From Gammaproteobacteria bacterium (lineage in GTDB: Bacteria; Pseudomonadota; Gammaproteobacteria; UBA11654), in NCBI GenBank assembly GCA_018672815.1, contig JABHDX010000019.1, positions 1 to 13,224 of the forward strand: DNA of 13,224 nt. The letters run 5' to 3'. The position numbers were made by a program, and so were the translations under genes. Under the pieces are notes generated by a model. It did not search any database and was not told the origin of the DNA. It saw only the letters and a program-made list of their open reading frames with translations. Below are positions 5,385-13,224 of this stretch, piece after piece (within the stretch, counting starts at the first letter, position 1; each line of letters opens with the position of its first letter).

Positions 5385-7790
5385 ATGAAAACTAAATATT
5401 TATTAGCAGAATTAATAATTTTTACTATCTCACTCTTTTGCATCTCTTTTGTAGAAGCTGAAGATAATTTTCTAGTCAAAGACATAAAGATAGAAGGATT
5501 ACAGAAGATATCTGAAGGCGCTTTACTTAATTATTTGCCAATAAATATAGGAGATAATATTGATGATGTTAGAGTTAAAGAATCCATACGGTCTGTTTAT
5601 TCCAGTGGCTTTTTTAAAAATATAGAATTCAGAAAAGATTCTTCAGGGGTGTTGATTATTTCCGTACTTGAAAGGCCTTCTATTGGTTCGATAACATTTG
5701 AAGGGAATAAAGACATTAAAACTGAAGATTTGGAAGAATCATTGACCAATATTGGTTTTAAAGTAGGAAGAACGTATGACCCATCCGTTCTTGATGAAAT
5801 AGAAAGATCTCTGATTGACCAATATTTTAGTTTTGGCAAGTACAGCGCAAAAATTGACACTATTATAGAGGACCTGCCAGGCAATACAGTTACTGTAAAA
5901 GTTGAAGTCAAAGAAGGAGAGAGAGCTCAGATTAGGCAAATTAATATTGTTGGTAATAATATTTTTAATGATGAAGATTTGCTGGATTTATTAAAATTAA
6001 AAATGCCCAACTGGCTTTCTTTTATTAATCAAGATGACAGGTATTCAAGAGAGGATCTTCAAGGTGATCTTGAAGGAATTGAAAGTTTTTATTTAGATCA
6101 AGGATATGCAAATTTTCAGATTGAATCAGCTCAAGTAGCTATTTCTCAAGATAAAACAGGTATTTTTGTGACAATTAATATATCTGAAGGAGATGTCTAT
6201 AAACTATCAGATGTCAAATTAACAGGCGAATTTGTTATACCTAGAGAAGAAATAGAACAACTTGTTTTTGCTAAACCAGGGCAAATATTTTCACAAGGAC
6301 TTCTAACACAGGCCTCTGAATTAATAAAATATAGATTAGGAGAAGATGGATATTCATTTGCTGAGGTTGAAGCAATCCCTGAGCTTGATCGAGAAGGGAA
6401 AGAAGTTAAAGTTGTTTTTTATATTCAGCCAAAAAGTAGAGTTTATGTAAGACGAGTAAGTTTTTCAGGAACACCATCAATCAATGATAATACTCTCAGG
6501 CGAGAGATGAGACAATTAGAGGGGGGCTATTATTCTAAAAGCAGTCTGGAGAGATCTAAGGTTAGACTCCAGAGGTTACCATTTATAGAAGAAGTAGATT
6601 TTGAAGCAATACCTGTTCCAGGCACAACTGATTTAGTTGATGCAGAATTTACAATTAAAGAGGGCTTACCAGGACAGTTTGGAGGTGGTGTTGGCTATTC
6701 TGGATATCAGAAATTAATTATCAACGGAAACTTTGTTCATACTAATTTTTTTGGTACGGGTGATAGGGTTGCTCTTGACTTAAATGCAAGTAAGTATAGA
6801 GATTTATATAGTTTTTCTCATACTAAGGCATATACAGGCATAGATGAAATCTCAAGAACTATCTCATTATCCCAATCTTCTTTTAATCAATTCACAGCAT
6901 CATCGTCAGATTTTTCAACCAAAACTTATTCTTTGAGCCTACAGTATTCCTATCCACTAAGTGAATTCCAAAGAGTTATATTTGGTGGCTCATTACAAAG
7001 TTCAGAATTATTGGCCGGTGATTATAGCGCTGATCAAGCAGTACAATGGGTAACAAGTAATGGAAAAAGTGAATGTTTTGATGAAGAAATTTTTGATTTT
7101 TGTAAAACAAAATTTAATTCTGCTGAGATCACATTAGGCTGGGTTTATGATTCTAGAAATAGGTATCTTTTTGCGGATAGAGGAATGTCGCAAAGGCTCA
7201 TCGCTAATGTTGCAGTCCCTGGAAGCGATGTTGAATATTATGGAATTAATTATAGCTATAAACAATATTTTGCAATTCCATTTCCATTTGTTAATTACTT
7301 AACCTTAATGACTAAAGCCGATATCGCTTTCAATGATGCGTATGGTGATTCTATTGGAGTACCTCCATATAAAAACTTCTTTGCAGGTGGACCAGATACC
7401 ATAAGAGGCTTTAAGGAGCATAGGTTAGGACCAAGGGATAATTTTGGAAATCCTTATGGTGGAAATCTTCTTGTCTCATCTCAGTTGGAACTTATTTTGC
7501 CAATGCCTCAAGATTGGGCAGCTAGAGCTAGGTTTAGTTTATTCTTTGATATAGGCAATGTTTTTTCAACGAGCGAAATCAAATTTTATGATTACCAAGG
7601 CGAGGAAATTAATTATGACTTTGATGCTGGTAAATTGAAAAGATCTTTTGGTATTGCTGCTCAATGGCTAGCTCCAATGGGATTATTTCGATTTAGTTAT
7701 GCTGTTCCTATGAATTATGATGAATCAACAGGAAATAGATTTGGTGATGAATTAGAGAGATTCCAATTTACAATTGGCGGTGCTTTTTAG
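5385..7790 (+). CDS. bamA: Outer membrane protein assembly factor BamA
   Basis: Central beta-barrel of the BAM complex that folds and inserts outer-membrane proteins. At 801 residues (E. coli 810) it has a signal peptide (1-25, cleavage predicted after VEA), five POTRA domains (roughly 28-97, 98-178, 179-270, 271-350, 351-428) and a 16-strand barrel to the end. Supporting motifs are IEGLQKISEGALLNYLP in POTRA1, GGGVGYSGYQ at the barrel start, the loop-6 I673-R674-G675-F676 (canonical V/I-R-G-F/Y) and a C-terminal Phe after QFTIGG. The mature protein has only two cysteines, C564 and C573, close together in a predicted extracellular loop; a disulfide is likely by inference. The gene starts 20 bases after rseP with no clear Shine-Dalgarno, and skp follows by 37 bases. 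Confidence 0.97.
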   Translation: MKTKYLLAELIIFTISLFCISFVEAEDNFLVKDIKIEGLQKISEGALLNYLPINIGDNIDDVRVKESIRSVYSSGFFKNIEFRKDSSGVLIISVLERPSIGSITFEGNKDIKTEDLEESLTNIGFKVGRTYDPSVLDEIERSLIDQYFSFGKYSAKIDTIIEDLPGNTVTVKVEVKEGERAQIRQINIVGNNIFNDEDLLDLLKLKMPNWLSFINQDDRYSREDLQGDLEGIESFYLDQGYANFQIESAQVAISQDKTGIFVTINISEGDVYKLSDVKLTGEFVIPREEIEQLVFAKPGQIFSQGLLTQASELIKYRLGEDGYSFAEVEAIPELDREGKEVKVVFYIQPKSRVYVRRVSFSGTPSINDNTLRREMRQLEGGYYSKSSLERSKVRLQRLPFIEEVDFEAIPVPGTTDLVDAEFTIKEGLPGQFGGGVGYSGYQKLIINGNFVHTNFFGTGDRVALDLNASKYRDLYSFSHTKAYTGIDEISRTISLSQSSFNQFTASSSDFSTKTYSLSLQYSYPLSEFQRVIFGGSLQSSELLAGDYSADQAVQWVTSNGKSECFDEEIFDFCKTKFNSAEITLGWVYDSRNRYLFADRGMSQRLIANVAVPGSDVEYYGINYSYKQYFAIPFPFVNYLTLMTKADIAFNDAYGDSIGVPPYKNFFAGGPDTIRGFKEHRLGPRDNFGNPYGGNLLVSSQLELILPMPQDWAARARFSLFFDIGNVFSTSEIKFYDYQGEEINYDFDAGKLKRSFGIAAQWLAPMGLFRFSYAVPMNYDESTGNRFGDELERFQFTIGGAF

Positions 7791-7814
7791 ACAATGGTTT
7801 TATTTAATTAATAC

Positions 7815-7819
7815 AAGGA
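7815..7819 (+). promoter_or_regulatory. Shine-Dalgarno AAGGA that fixes the skp start
   Basis: AAGGA lies 8 bases before ATG 7828. It distinguishes this start from an in-frame ATG at 7774 that would sit inside bamA and place 18 unrelated residues before the signal peptide. Confidence 0.75.
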
Positions 7820-7827
7820 CAAATAAG

Positions 7828-8394
7828 ATGAGATTAAATTATTTATTTACAATAGCTGCAGCTTTATTTTTAGTTCAACCTATACAGGCTCAAGATACTG
7901 GGCAAGCTAAAATAGGTGTTGTTGATATGAACAAGCTTATTAATGAATCACCTCAGGCACAAGATATGCAATCTGCAATTGAAGAAGAATTTGCACCGAG
8001 GGTTAGAGATATCTCTGCTAAAGAAGCTGCCTTCAATGAAGGACGTGAGAACTTAACTAAAGATAACTTAGCTTTAAGTAATGACGAAAGACAGAATGTT
8101 CAACTTCAATTACAAAGAGATCAAAGAGAATTGGAATATTTGGTCAAAAGCATACAAGAAGATCAACAGAATCGTGCTGCAATTGAGTCAAATAAAATAC
8201 TCGTTGAGATTATTAACGAAGTTAATAAATTTGGAAGAGATAATGGTTATGACCTTATCATTAATGAAGGAAGAATAAGTCAAAATACTATTTTGAATGG
8301 AGGTACTCTTTATAAAGGAGCCTCTGTTGATATTACTAATGAAATTGCAAAGGTTTTAGAAAAAAACTTCCAAGATAAAAAATCAGGCGGTTAA
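7828..8394 (+). CDS. skp: Periplasmic chaperone Skp (OmpH family)
   Basis: Trimeric periplasmic holdase that escorts unfolded outer-membrane proteins to BAM. From ATG 7828 the protein has 188 residues, longer than the 161 of E. coli Skp but in the family range. It has a signal peptide (MRLNYLFTIAAALF..., cleavage predicted after PIQA near residue 21), then KIGVVDMNKLINESP, the conserved trimer-core strand typical of OmpH proteins. A long charged helical region with many Q, E, R and K (about 45-145, the tentacle coiled coils) follows, then YDLIINEG closing the core. Its position between bamA and lpxD is canonical. The start is chosen by the Shine-Dalgarno site and the immediate signal peptide. 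Confidence 0.93.
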   Translation: MRLNYLFTIAAALFLVQPIQAQDTGQAKIGVVDMNKLINESPQAQDMQSAIEEEFAPRVRDISAKEAAFNEGRENLTKDNLALSNDERQNVQLQLQRDQRELEYLVKSIQEDQQNRAAIESNKILVEIINEVNKFGRDNGYDLIINEGRISQNTILNGGTLYKGASVDITNEIAKVLEKNFQDKKSGG

Positions 8395-8416
8395 AATAAT
8401 CTGCTTTTTTAGAAAT

Positions 8417-8421
8417 GAGGG
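8417..8421 (+). promoter_or_regulatory. Shine-Dalgarno GAGGG that fixes the TTG start of lpxD
   Basis: GAGGG lies 9 bases before TTG 8431. A nearer ATG at 8424 is only 2 bases away from it and opens an out-of-frame reading frame of 8 codons, so it is not a competing lpxD start. Confidence 0.65.
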
Positions 8422-8430
8422 TAATGCTCT

Positions 8431-9474
8431 TTGACAGCTGTTTCATTTAATTTAGAAACATTAGCCTCAAAGTTTGAGTGTCAATATGATGGTGATCCAG
8501 AAACATTATTAACTAATGTTTCAACATTAAGTGACGCAAACAAAACATCATTGTCATTTTTTTCTAATCAGAAATATAAGTCTGAATTAAAAAATACTAA
8601 AGCTGGAGTTGTTGTTCTCTCTAAAGATGACTATGAACTTTGTCCTTGTTCATGCATCTTTTCTGATAATCCTTATTTAGTTTTTGCAAGAATATCTCAA
8701 CTTTTTGATATCAGTAAGCAGTTTGAATCAGGTATACATGAAAATGCTTATATTGATAAAAGTGCTTCAATTGGTAAAAATTGCGGTGTTGAGTCAGGTG
8801 CTTATATTGGGAAAAATGTAAAATTAGGTAAATCTGTCTATATTGGTGCTAACTCAGTTATTCATGATAATACAACTATTGGGGATTATTCTTGGATTGG
8901 ACCAGGTGTTAAGATCAATAATAATACTTTGATTGGTTCTAGAGCTATCATTCATTCAGGGGTAGTTATTGGTGCTGATGGATTTGGGTTTTCAGAGAAT
9001 AATGAATCAAAATGGATTAAGATCCCTCAAATATCAGGAGTAAGCATAGGTAATGATGTTGAGATTGGAGCTAACACAACAATAGATAGAGGGACATTAA
9101 CAAATACAATAATAAAAGATGGCGTCAAATTAGATAATCAAATCCAAATTGCACACAACGTTATTATTGGTGAAGATACAGCGATTGTTGCTTGTACAGC
9201 AATAGCGGGGAGTACAGTAATCGGTAAGAATTGTAAAATTAGTGGTCAGGTTGGTATATCAGGTCATCTTACTATTGCAGATAATACTACGATAACTGCA
9301 AGAACAGCTGTTATGAAAAGCATAAAAAAATCAGGTGTATATTCAGGTAATATGTTTCCCCATCAAGAATTTTCTATATGGCAAAAAAATGTAGCACAAT
9401 TTAGAAAATTATCTCAATTAAAAAAAACTATATCTGATTTAATAAAAAAAGCTGATAACAATGACAATACATAA
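8431..9474 (+). CDS. lpxD: UDP-3-O-(3-hydroxyacyl)glucosamine N-acyltransferase
   Basis: Third step of lipid A synthesis: transfers a 3-hydroxyacyl chain from ACP to the 2-amino group of UDP-3-O-acylglucosamine; cytoplasmic homotrimer. At 347 residues (E. coli 341) it has an N-terminal uridine-binding domain (about 1-100), a left-handed beta helix of hexapeptide repeats (about 105-320) and a C-terminal helix. Conserved blocks are [37 protein letters not shown] and QIAHNV, whose His242 corresponds to catalytic His239 of E. coli. The start is TTG with GAGGG upstream; no in-frame ATG offers a full N-terminal domain. A Cys-rich CPCSC occurs in the N-terminal domain. The 3' end overlaps lpxA by 14 bases; the usual fabZ between them is missing. 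Confidence 0.96.
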   Translation: MTAVSFNLETLASKFECQYDGDPETLLTNVSTLSDANKTSLSFFSNQKYKSELKNTKAGVVVLSKDDYELCPCSCIFSDNPYLVFARISQLFDISKQFESGIHENAYIDKSASIGKNCGVESGAYIGKNVKLGKSVYIGANSVIHDNTTIGDYSWIGPGVKINNNTLIGSRAIIHSGVVIGADGFGFSENNESKWIKIPQISGVSIGNDVEIGANTTIDRGTLTNTIIKDGVKLDNQIQIAHNVIIGEDTAIVACTAIAGSTVIGKNCKISGQVGISGHLTIADNTTITARTAVMKSIKKSGVYSGNMFPHQEFSIWQKNVAQFRKLSQLKKTISDLIKKADNNDNT

Positions 9475-10234
9475 AACTGCAATTATTTCTGAAAATGCAG
9501 AAATTAGTGAAAATGTTTCTATTGGAGCTTATTCAATTATTGGTCCTAATGTCTCAATATCTCAGGGAACAACAATTGATTCTCATGTCGTGATCAAAGG
9601 TTCTACCAATATTGGAAAAGATAATCATATTTATTCATTTGTTTCCATAGGTGATGATCCTCAAGATAAAAAATATGATAATGAAGATACGAAAGTTGAA
9701 ATAGGTGATAGAAATACAATAAGGGAATATACAACTATAAATAAAGGCACCTCACAAGATCTTGGCATCACTCGATTGGGTAATGATAATTGGATTATGG
9801 CATATGTGCATATAGCTCATGATTGTCAAATTAGTGATAATACAATATTTGCCAATAATACTACTCTAGGCGGACATGTATCCGTGGGTGATTTTGTAAT
9901 ATTTGGTGGTTTTTCAGGTGCACATCAATTTTGTAAAATAGGAAGCCATAGTTTTTTAGGAATGTATTCAGGGGTTGCAAGAGATTTGCCACCATATGTA
10001 ATAGTAATGGGACAACCAGCAAAACCAAGGAGTGTTAATATAGAGGGATTGAAAAGAAGAGATTTTTCAGAACAACAAATAAGAAATATAAAAAATGCAT
10101 ACAAATACTTATATAAATCAGATTTAAGATTAGAAGAAGCAGTGGAGAAAATGTCTTTATTGAGTGAAATCTCAGATGAAGTAACGATTATGATTGATTT
10201 TCTTAATCAGTCCTCTAGAGGTATTGTTAGGTAG
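9461..10234 (+). CDS. lpxA: UDP-N-acetylglucosamine 3-O-acyltransferase
   Basis: First step of lipid A synthesis: transfers a (R)-3-hydroxyacyl chain from ACP to the 3-OH of UDP-GlcNAc; cytoplasmic homotrimer. At 257 residues (E. coli 262) it has a hexapeptide left-handed beta helix (about 1-185) and a C-terminal helical domain. HIAHDC carries catalytic His120 (E. coli His125). [11 protein letters not shown] is followed by L-G-M168-Y-S-G-V-A; M168 falls at the position of E. coli Gly173, the acyl-chain ruler, and matches Met169 of Pseudomonas aeruginosa LpxA, which selects C10 chains. [11 protein letters not shown] and [12 protein letters not shown] are further family blocks. The ATG lies 14 bases inside lpxD in another frame, so translation is probably coupled. 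Confidence 0.96.
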   Translation: MTIHKTAIISENAEISENVSIGAYSIIGPNVSISQGTTIDSHVVIKGSTNIGKDNHIYSFVSIGDDPQDKKYDNEDTKVEIGDRNTIREYTTINKGTSQDLGITRLGNDNWIMAYVHIAHDCQISDNTIFANNTTLGGHVSVGDFVIFGGFSGAHQFCKIGSHSFLGMYSGVARDLPPYVIVMGQPAKPRSVNIEGLKRRDFSEQQIRNIKNAYKYLYKSDLRLEEAVEKMSLLSEISDEVTIMIDFLNQSSRGIVR

Positions 10235-10247
10235 ATACTTAATTACT

Positions 10248-11408
10248 GTGTCTTATTTTGTAATAGTTGCTGGTGAACCATCTGGAGATATCTTAGGATC
10301 TGAGCTCATAAAGGCATTAAAAAAAGATTATCCTGAACATAGATTTGAAGGGATTGCTGGTCCTGAAATGATTAAATCTGGCTGTGTTCCTTGGTATCAT
10401 GTTTCAGATCTTTCTGTGATGGGGATCTTTGGTGTTTTAAGACACTTACCTAGAATATTGGGTATTAGAAAAAAACTCTTAAAAAAAATATCAGAAGATC
10501 CACCTGATGCTTTTATTGGCATTGACTATCCAGATTTCAACTTAGGTATTGAAAAAAAACTTAAACAAAAAAATATAAAAACCATACATATGGTTGCTCC
10601 TAGTTTTTGGGCATGGCGAGAAGGTCGAATAAGAACTATAAAAAAATCTGTTGACTTATTACTGTGTTTATTTCCTTTTGAGGAAGAATTATTGAAAAAG
10701 CATAGTGTTAACACTAAATTTATTGGTCATCCTCTTGCTCATTCAATTGCAGAAGAAAATGATATGTTGAAAGCTAGGAGGGATTTAGGAATTGATGCAA
10801 AAACACTTATTACTATAATGCCTGGAAGTAGAAAAGCAGAAATCAATCAACATCTGGATACTCTATATGAAGCAGCAGAATTAATAGATCAACAATCTAA
10901 TAAAAATAATTTTGGAAAAATACAATTTATAGTACCTACTCTTTTTAGCGAAATTGAAGAGAAATTAAAATTCACTAAGCCTAAATTATTTGAGAAGTTT
11001 AATTTTATTCAAGATTCAACAAAAGCTATTTCAGCGTCGGATTTAGTCATTACTAAATCTGGGACTTCTACGCTTCAGGCTGCATTGCATAAAAAACCAA
11101 TGGTGGTTGTCTATAAAATGTCAAATGCAACATACTACTTTCTCAAGATATTCAATTTAGTTAAAATAAAATACGCTGCATTGCCTAACATCTTATTTGA
11201 TGAAGAAATTATACCAGAGTTAATTCAGGGTAATTTTACAGCAAAGAATGTACACCAAGAGTCCATCAATTGGCTCTCGAATCATGAAAGAAAAAGTAAA
11301 TTGACCAAAAAATTTGAAAATATGCATAAAGAATTAGCATCAAAATCAATCAGCCAGAGTGTTTCAGTTATTATAGAATTGATTGGACCGATTAAAAATA
11401 CACAATAA
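10248..11408 (+). CDS. lpxB: Lipid-A-disaccharide synthase
   Basis: GT19 glycosyltransferase joining UDP-2,3-diacylglucosamine and 2,3-diacylglucosamine 1-phosphate into the lipid A disaccharide; peripheral inner-membrane enzyme. Motifs are VAGEPSGDILG (7-17), GIDYPDFN (D93, D96), SFWAWREGR, FIGHPLAHS, PGSRKAEI, SGTSTLQAAL (from residue 271) and LPNILFDE (N314). The Glu usual at the end of SGTxxLE is Gln277. The start is uncertain: GTG 10248 gives 386 residues (E. coli 382) and an N terminus of family length, 13 bases after lpxA. TTG 10224 or TTG 10194 would extend it into lpxA. No start has a well-spaced Shine-Dalgarno. It is 6 bases before rnhB. Confidence 0.94.
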   Translation: MSYFVIVAGEPSGDILGSELIKALKKDYPEHRFEGIAGPEMIKSGCVPWYHVSDLSVMGIFGVLRHLPRILGIRKKLLKKISEDPPDAFIGIDYPDFNLGIEKKLKQKNIKTIHMVAPSFWAWREGRIRTIKKSVDLLLCLFPFEEELLKKHSVNTKFIGHPLAHSIAEENDMLKARRDLGIDAKTLITIMPGSRKAEINQHLDTLYEAAELIDQQSNKNNFGKIQFIVPTLFSEIEEKLKFTKPKLFEKFNFIQDSTKAISASDLVITKSGTSTLQAALHKKPMVVVYKMSNATYYFLKIFNLVKIKYAALPNILFDEEIIPELIQGNFTAKNVHQESINWLSNHERKSKLTKKFENMHKELASKSISQSVSVIIELIGPIKNTQ

Positions 11409-11414
11409 AATGAT

Positions 11415-11984
11415 ATGCAATATCTTGCTGGCGTTGATGAGGTAGGAAGAGGCTGTTTAGCTGGACCAGTCATCTCTTCTGCTGTTATCTTGGACCAAGA
11501 TAATCCTATTATTGGCCTCAGAGACTCTAAATTGTTAAGTAAAAAGAGAAGAGATGAGTTATTTACTATCATTAGATCTAAATCTATAGATTGCACCATT
11601 GGTTCAGCTTCACATACGGATATAGATAGAATTAATATTCTTAATGCAACAATGCTTTCAATGAAAAGAGCAATTGAAAAGCTAAAAAATAAGAATATAA
11701 AAGTCTATATAGATGGGAATCAATGTCCAGAAATTAATAATAAACTACAAATAAAAATGGAATCTAAAATAGGTGGAGATAAACTATTTCCTTGTATATC
11801 TGCAGCATCAATTATTGCCAAAGTGACACGAGATCGTTATATGATAAAAATGCATCTCATATACCCCGATTATGGATTTGATAGGAACAAAGGATATCCA
11901 ACAAAAGAACATTTAGATGCTATTCTTATACATGGGCCTACACCTATTCATCGATTGACTTTTAAACCTGAATTATATGACTGA
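11415..11984 (+). CDS. rnhB: Ribonuclease HII
   Basis: Removes misincorporated ribonucleotides from DNA and cleaves RNA of RNA/DNA hybrids; cytoplasmic. At 189 residues (E. coli 198) it has the four acidic catalytic residues: D8 and E9 in [16 protein letters not shown]100 in YIDGNQ and D122 in GGDK. The GRG motif (11-13), [27 protein letters not shown] and the C-terminal [14 protein letters not shown] and HRLTF blocks complete the family pattern. The start ATG 11415 leaves only four residues before the catalytic AGVDE, which is short but normal. It lies 6 bases after lpxB and overlaps dnaE by 8 bases, the canonical gammaproteobacterial arrangement. Confidence 0.96.
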   Translation: MQYLAGVDEVGRGCLAGPVISSAVILDQDNPIIGLRDSKLLSKKRRDELFTIIRSKSIDCTIGSASHTDIDRINILNATMLSMKRAIEKLKNKNIKVYIDGNQCPEINNKLQIKMESKIGGDKLFPCISAASIIAKVTRDRYMIKMHLIYPDYGFDRNKGYPTKEHLDAILIHGPTPIHRLTFKPELYD

Positions 11985-13224
11985 AAAAAACATAAAAAAT
12001 CCTACTTTTATCCATTTGGATGTTAATTCTGAATACTCAATAGGAAAAAGTGTAGTAAGGATAGATGAATTACTTGATGAATGTATCAATGAAGGAATTC
12101 CTGCAGTTGGTATTGCAGATCATGGCAATTTATTTTCTGCTTATAAGATTTATAAAAGAGCAATTAAAAAAGGAATTAAGCCCATCATAGGCGTTACTTT
12201 ATCTGTTCAGTCTGAAACTAGTAAATCTGATTATAAGTTAATTTTGTTATGCAAGGATAAGTTGGGATATGAAAACTTATCCCACTTGATAACCAGATCT
12301 TATGTTGAGGGCTATCATTTAGGTGAAGCCAAAATCAAGATGAAATGGATTAATAATAAAAATGCAGAAGGCTTGGTGGCTATTTCTGCTTATCATGAAG
12401 GTATAATTCAAAGTTTAATGCTTTCAAATAAGGAGAGTGAAGTTGAAAAACAGATCAACTTCTTAAAAAATAATTTTGGTGAAAACTTTTTTATTGGAGT
12501 TACTAAGATTAATAGAGAAAGGGAGTCAGAGCTTCTTAATAAGAGTGTCGCATTATCCTCAAAATATGATATTCCTTTGATTGCTATGAACAATCCAAAA
12601 TTTCTAAAAGAAGAAGAATTTATTACTTTGGATGCAAGAGTTTGTATTGACCAAGCTACAGTGATGGATGATAGAAATCGAGAGGTTAAATATACAAATC
12701 AACAATTTTTTAAGAATTATGATCAAATGCACTCTCTATTTTCTGAAATTCCTGAAGCAATATCGAATGCCAATGAAGTTGCTAAAATGTGTAATTTTGG
12801 TTTTGAAAATATAGATCATATTCTTCCTCATTTTGATACACCGGAAAAATATACAATAGAAGAGTTTTTGAGTGAAGAGGCTACAAAAGGACTTTCGAAA
12901 CTAAAAAATATTCCTGATGACAAGAAAGAATTATACAAAACCAGACTTGACAGTGAACTGAAAATTATTCATAGCACTGGGTTTTCTGGTTATTTTTTGA
13001 TTGTTTCTGACTTTGTGAGGTGGTCTAGAGCAAATAACATACCTGTCGGTCCCGGAAGAGGGTCTGGACCCGGTTCATTAGTAGCCTACTGTTTAGATAT
13101 TAGTGACATTGACCCGATGAAGTATGATCTTATCTTTGAAAGATTTCTCAATCCTGAACGAGTATCTATGCCTGATTTTGATATTGACTTTTGTGTTAAT
13201 GGAAGAGACTCAGTAATTCAATAC
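11977..13224 (+). CDS. dnaE: DNA polymerase III alpha subunit, N-terminal part (3' end outside window)
   Basis: Replicative polymerase catalytic subunit; 416 codons are present and the frame is open to the window edge (full length in the family is about 1160). ATG 11977 overlaps the rnhB stop region by 8 bases. The PHP domain spans about 10-275: [11 protein letters not shown] (11-21) and [11 protein letters not shown] (from residue 45). Of the metal-ligand positions in H-x-H-x-H-type PHP motifs, the second and third are Asp15 and Asn17, so the site looks degenerate, as in E. coli. The palm domain has [14 protein letters not shown] with Pro365 where Ala is usual, [20 protein letters not shown], and the catalytic Asp pair D402 and D404. 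No separate promoter or strong ribosome binding site is seen; expression probably depends on upstream transcription and coupling to rnhB. Confidence 0.96.
   Translation, partial: MTEKNIKNPTFIHLDVNSEYSIGKSVVRIDELLDECINEGIPAVGIADHGNLFSAYKIYKRAIKKGIKPIIGVTLSVQSETSKSDYKLILLCKDKLGYENLSHLITRSYVEGYHLGEAKIKMKWINNKNAEGLVAISAYHEGIIQSLMLSNKESEVEKQINFLKNNFGENFFIGVTKINRERESELLNKSVALSSKYDIPLIAMNNPKFLKEEEFITLDARVCIDQATVMDDRNREVKYTNQQFFKNYDQMHSLFSEIPEAISNANEVAKMCNFGFENIDHILPHFDTPEKYTIEEFLSEEATKGLSKLKNIPDDKKELYKTRLDSELKIIHSTGFSGYFLIVSDFVRWSRANNIPVGPGRGSGPGSLVAYCLDISDIDPMKYDLIFERFLNPERVSMPDFDIDFCVNGRDSVIQY

Noticed and set aside
7774..7827. Upstream in-frame extension of skp starting inside bamA.
   Set aside because: It would put 18 unrelated residues before a clear signal peptide and lacks an SD; ATG 7828 has AAGGA at good spacing.
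8377..8410. Inverted repeat AAAAAATCAG / CTGCTTTTTT straddling the skp stop, looking like an intrinsic terminator before lpxD.
   Set aside because: The stem is six A-T pairs plus only three G/C-containing pairs around a mismatch with a 14-base loop; too weak, and a terminator inside this conserved cluster is unlikely.
8424..8450. Eight-codon ORF starting with ATG just before lpxD.
   Set aside because: The only SD is too close to its ATG and correctly spaced for the lpxD TTG.
10194..10247. Longer lpxB starting at TTG 10194 or 10224 inside lpxA.
   Set aside because: The extra residues do not resemble LpxB N termini, and GTG 10248 gives the family length.
13060..13071. Near-palindrome GGGTC TG GACCC in a locally GC-rich patch of dnaE.
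   Set aside because: It encodes the conserved Gly/Ser/Pro loop of the polymerase, and a 2-base loop cannot form an RNA hairpin; explained by coding constraint.

Overview
The window is a conserved, single-strand gene cluster from a strongly AT-rich bacterium (by eye about one third G+C, not counted). The order rpsB-tsf-pyrH-frr-uppS-cdsA-rseP-bamA-skp-lpxD-lpxA-lpxB-rnhB-dnaE is the classic gammaproteobacterial 'translation / envelope biogenesis / replication' supercluster. The low G+C, very short spacers and lack of accessory genes suggest a streamlined, probably marine gammaproteobacterium (SAR86-like would fit). That placement is inference from gene order and composition only.

Layout: bases 1-91 hold the 3' end of rpsB (ribosomal protein S2), made almost entirely of a 15-base tandem repeat. 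Bases 117-2318 carry the translation and nucleotide genes tsf, pyrH and frr. Bases 2315-3935 carry uppS and cdsA, for the undecaprenyl carrier and phospholipid precursors. Bases 4003-8394 carry the envelope proteins rseP, bamA and skp. Bases 8431-11408 carry lpxD, lpxA and lpxB for lipid A. Bases 11415-13224 hold rnhB and the first 416 codons of dnaE, which runs off the right edge. Everything reads on the + strand. There is no gap longer than 67 bases, and I see no tRNA, rRNA, CRISPR, insertion sequence or prophage material.

How the genes work together: UppS makes the lipid carrier for peptidoglycan and O-antigen, and CdsA makes CDP-diacylglycerol. LpxA, LpxD and LpxB make the acylated disaccharide core of lipid A. 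Skp chaperones and BamA inserts outer-membrane proteins, and RseP belongs to the protease cascade that monitors that process. The translation genes upstream and the replication genes downstream are their usual neighbours in Gammaproteobacteria.

Two genes normally found inside this cluster are missing: dxr (usually beside uppS/cdsA) and fabZ (usually between lpxD and lpxA). Other points of interest are a methionine at the acyl-chain ruler position of LpxA (predicts C10 acyl chains), a changed signature motif in CdsA, degenerate metal ligands in the PHP domain of DnaE, an 18-codon ORF with a small hairpin bridging tsf and pyrH, a two-cysteine loop in BamA, and frequent TTG starts. I found no new multi-gene system; this is core genome with lineage-specific details.
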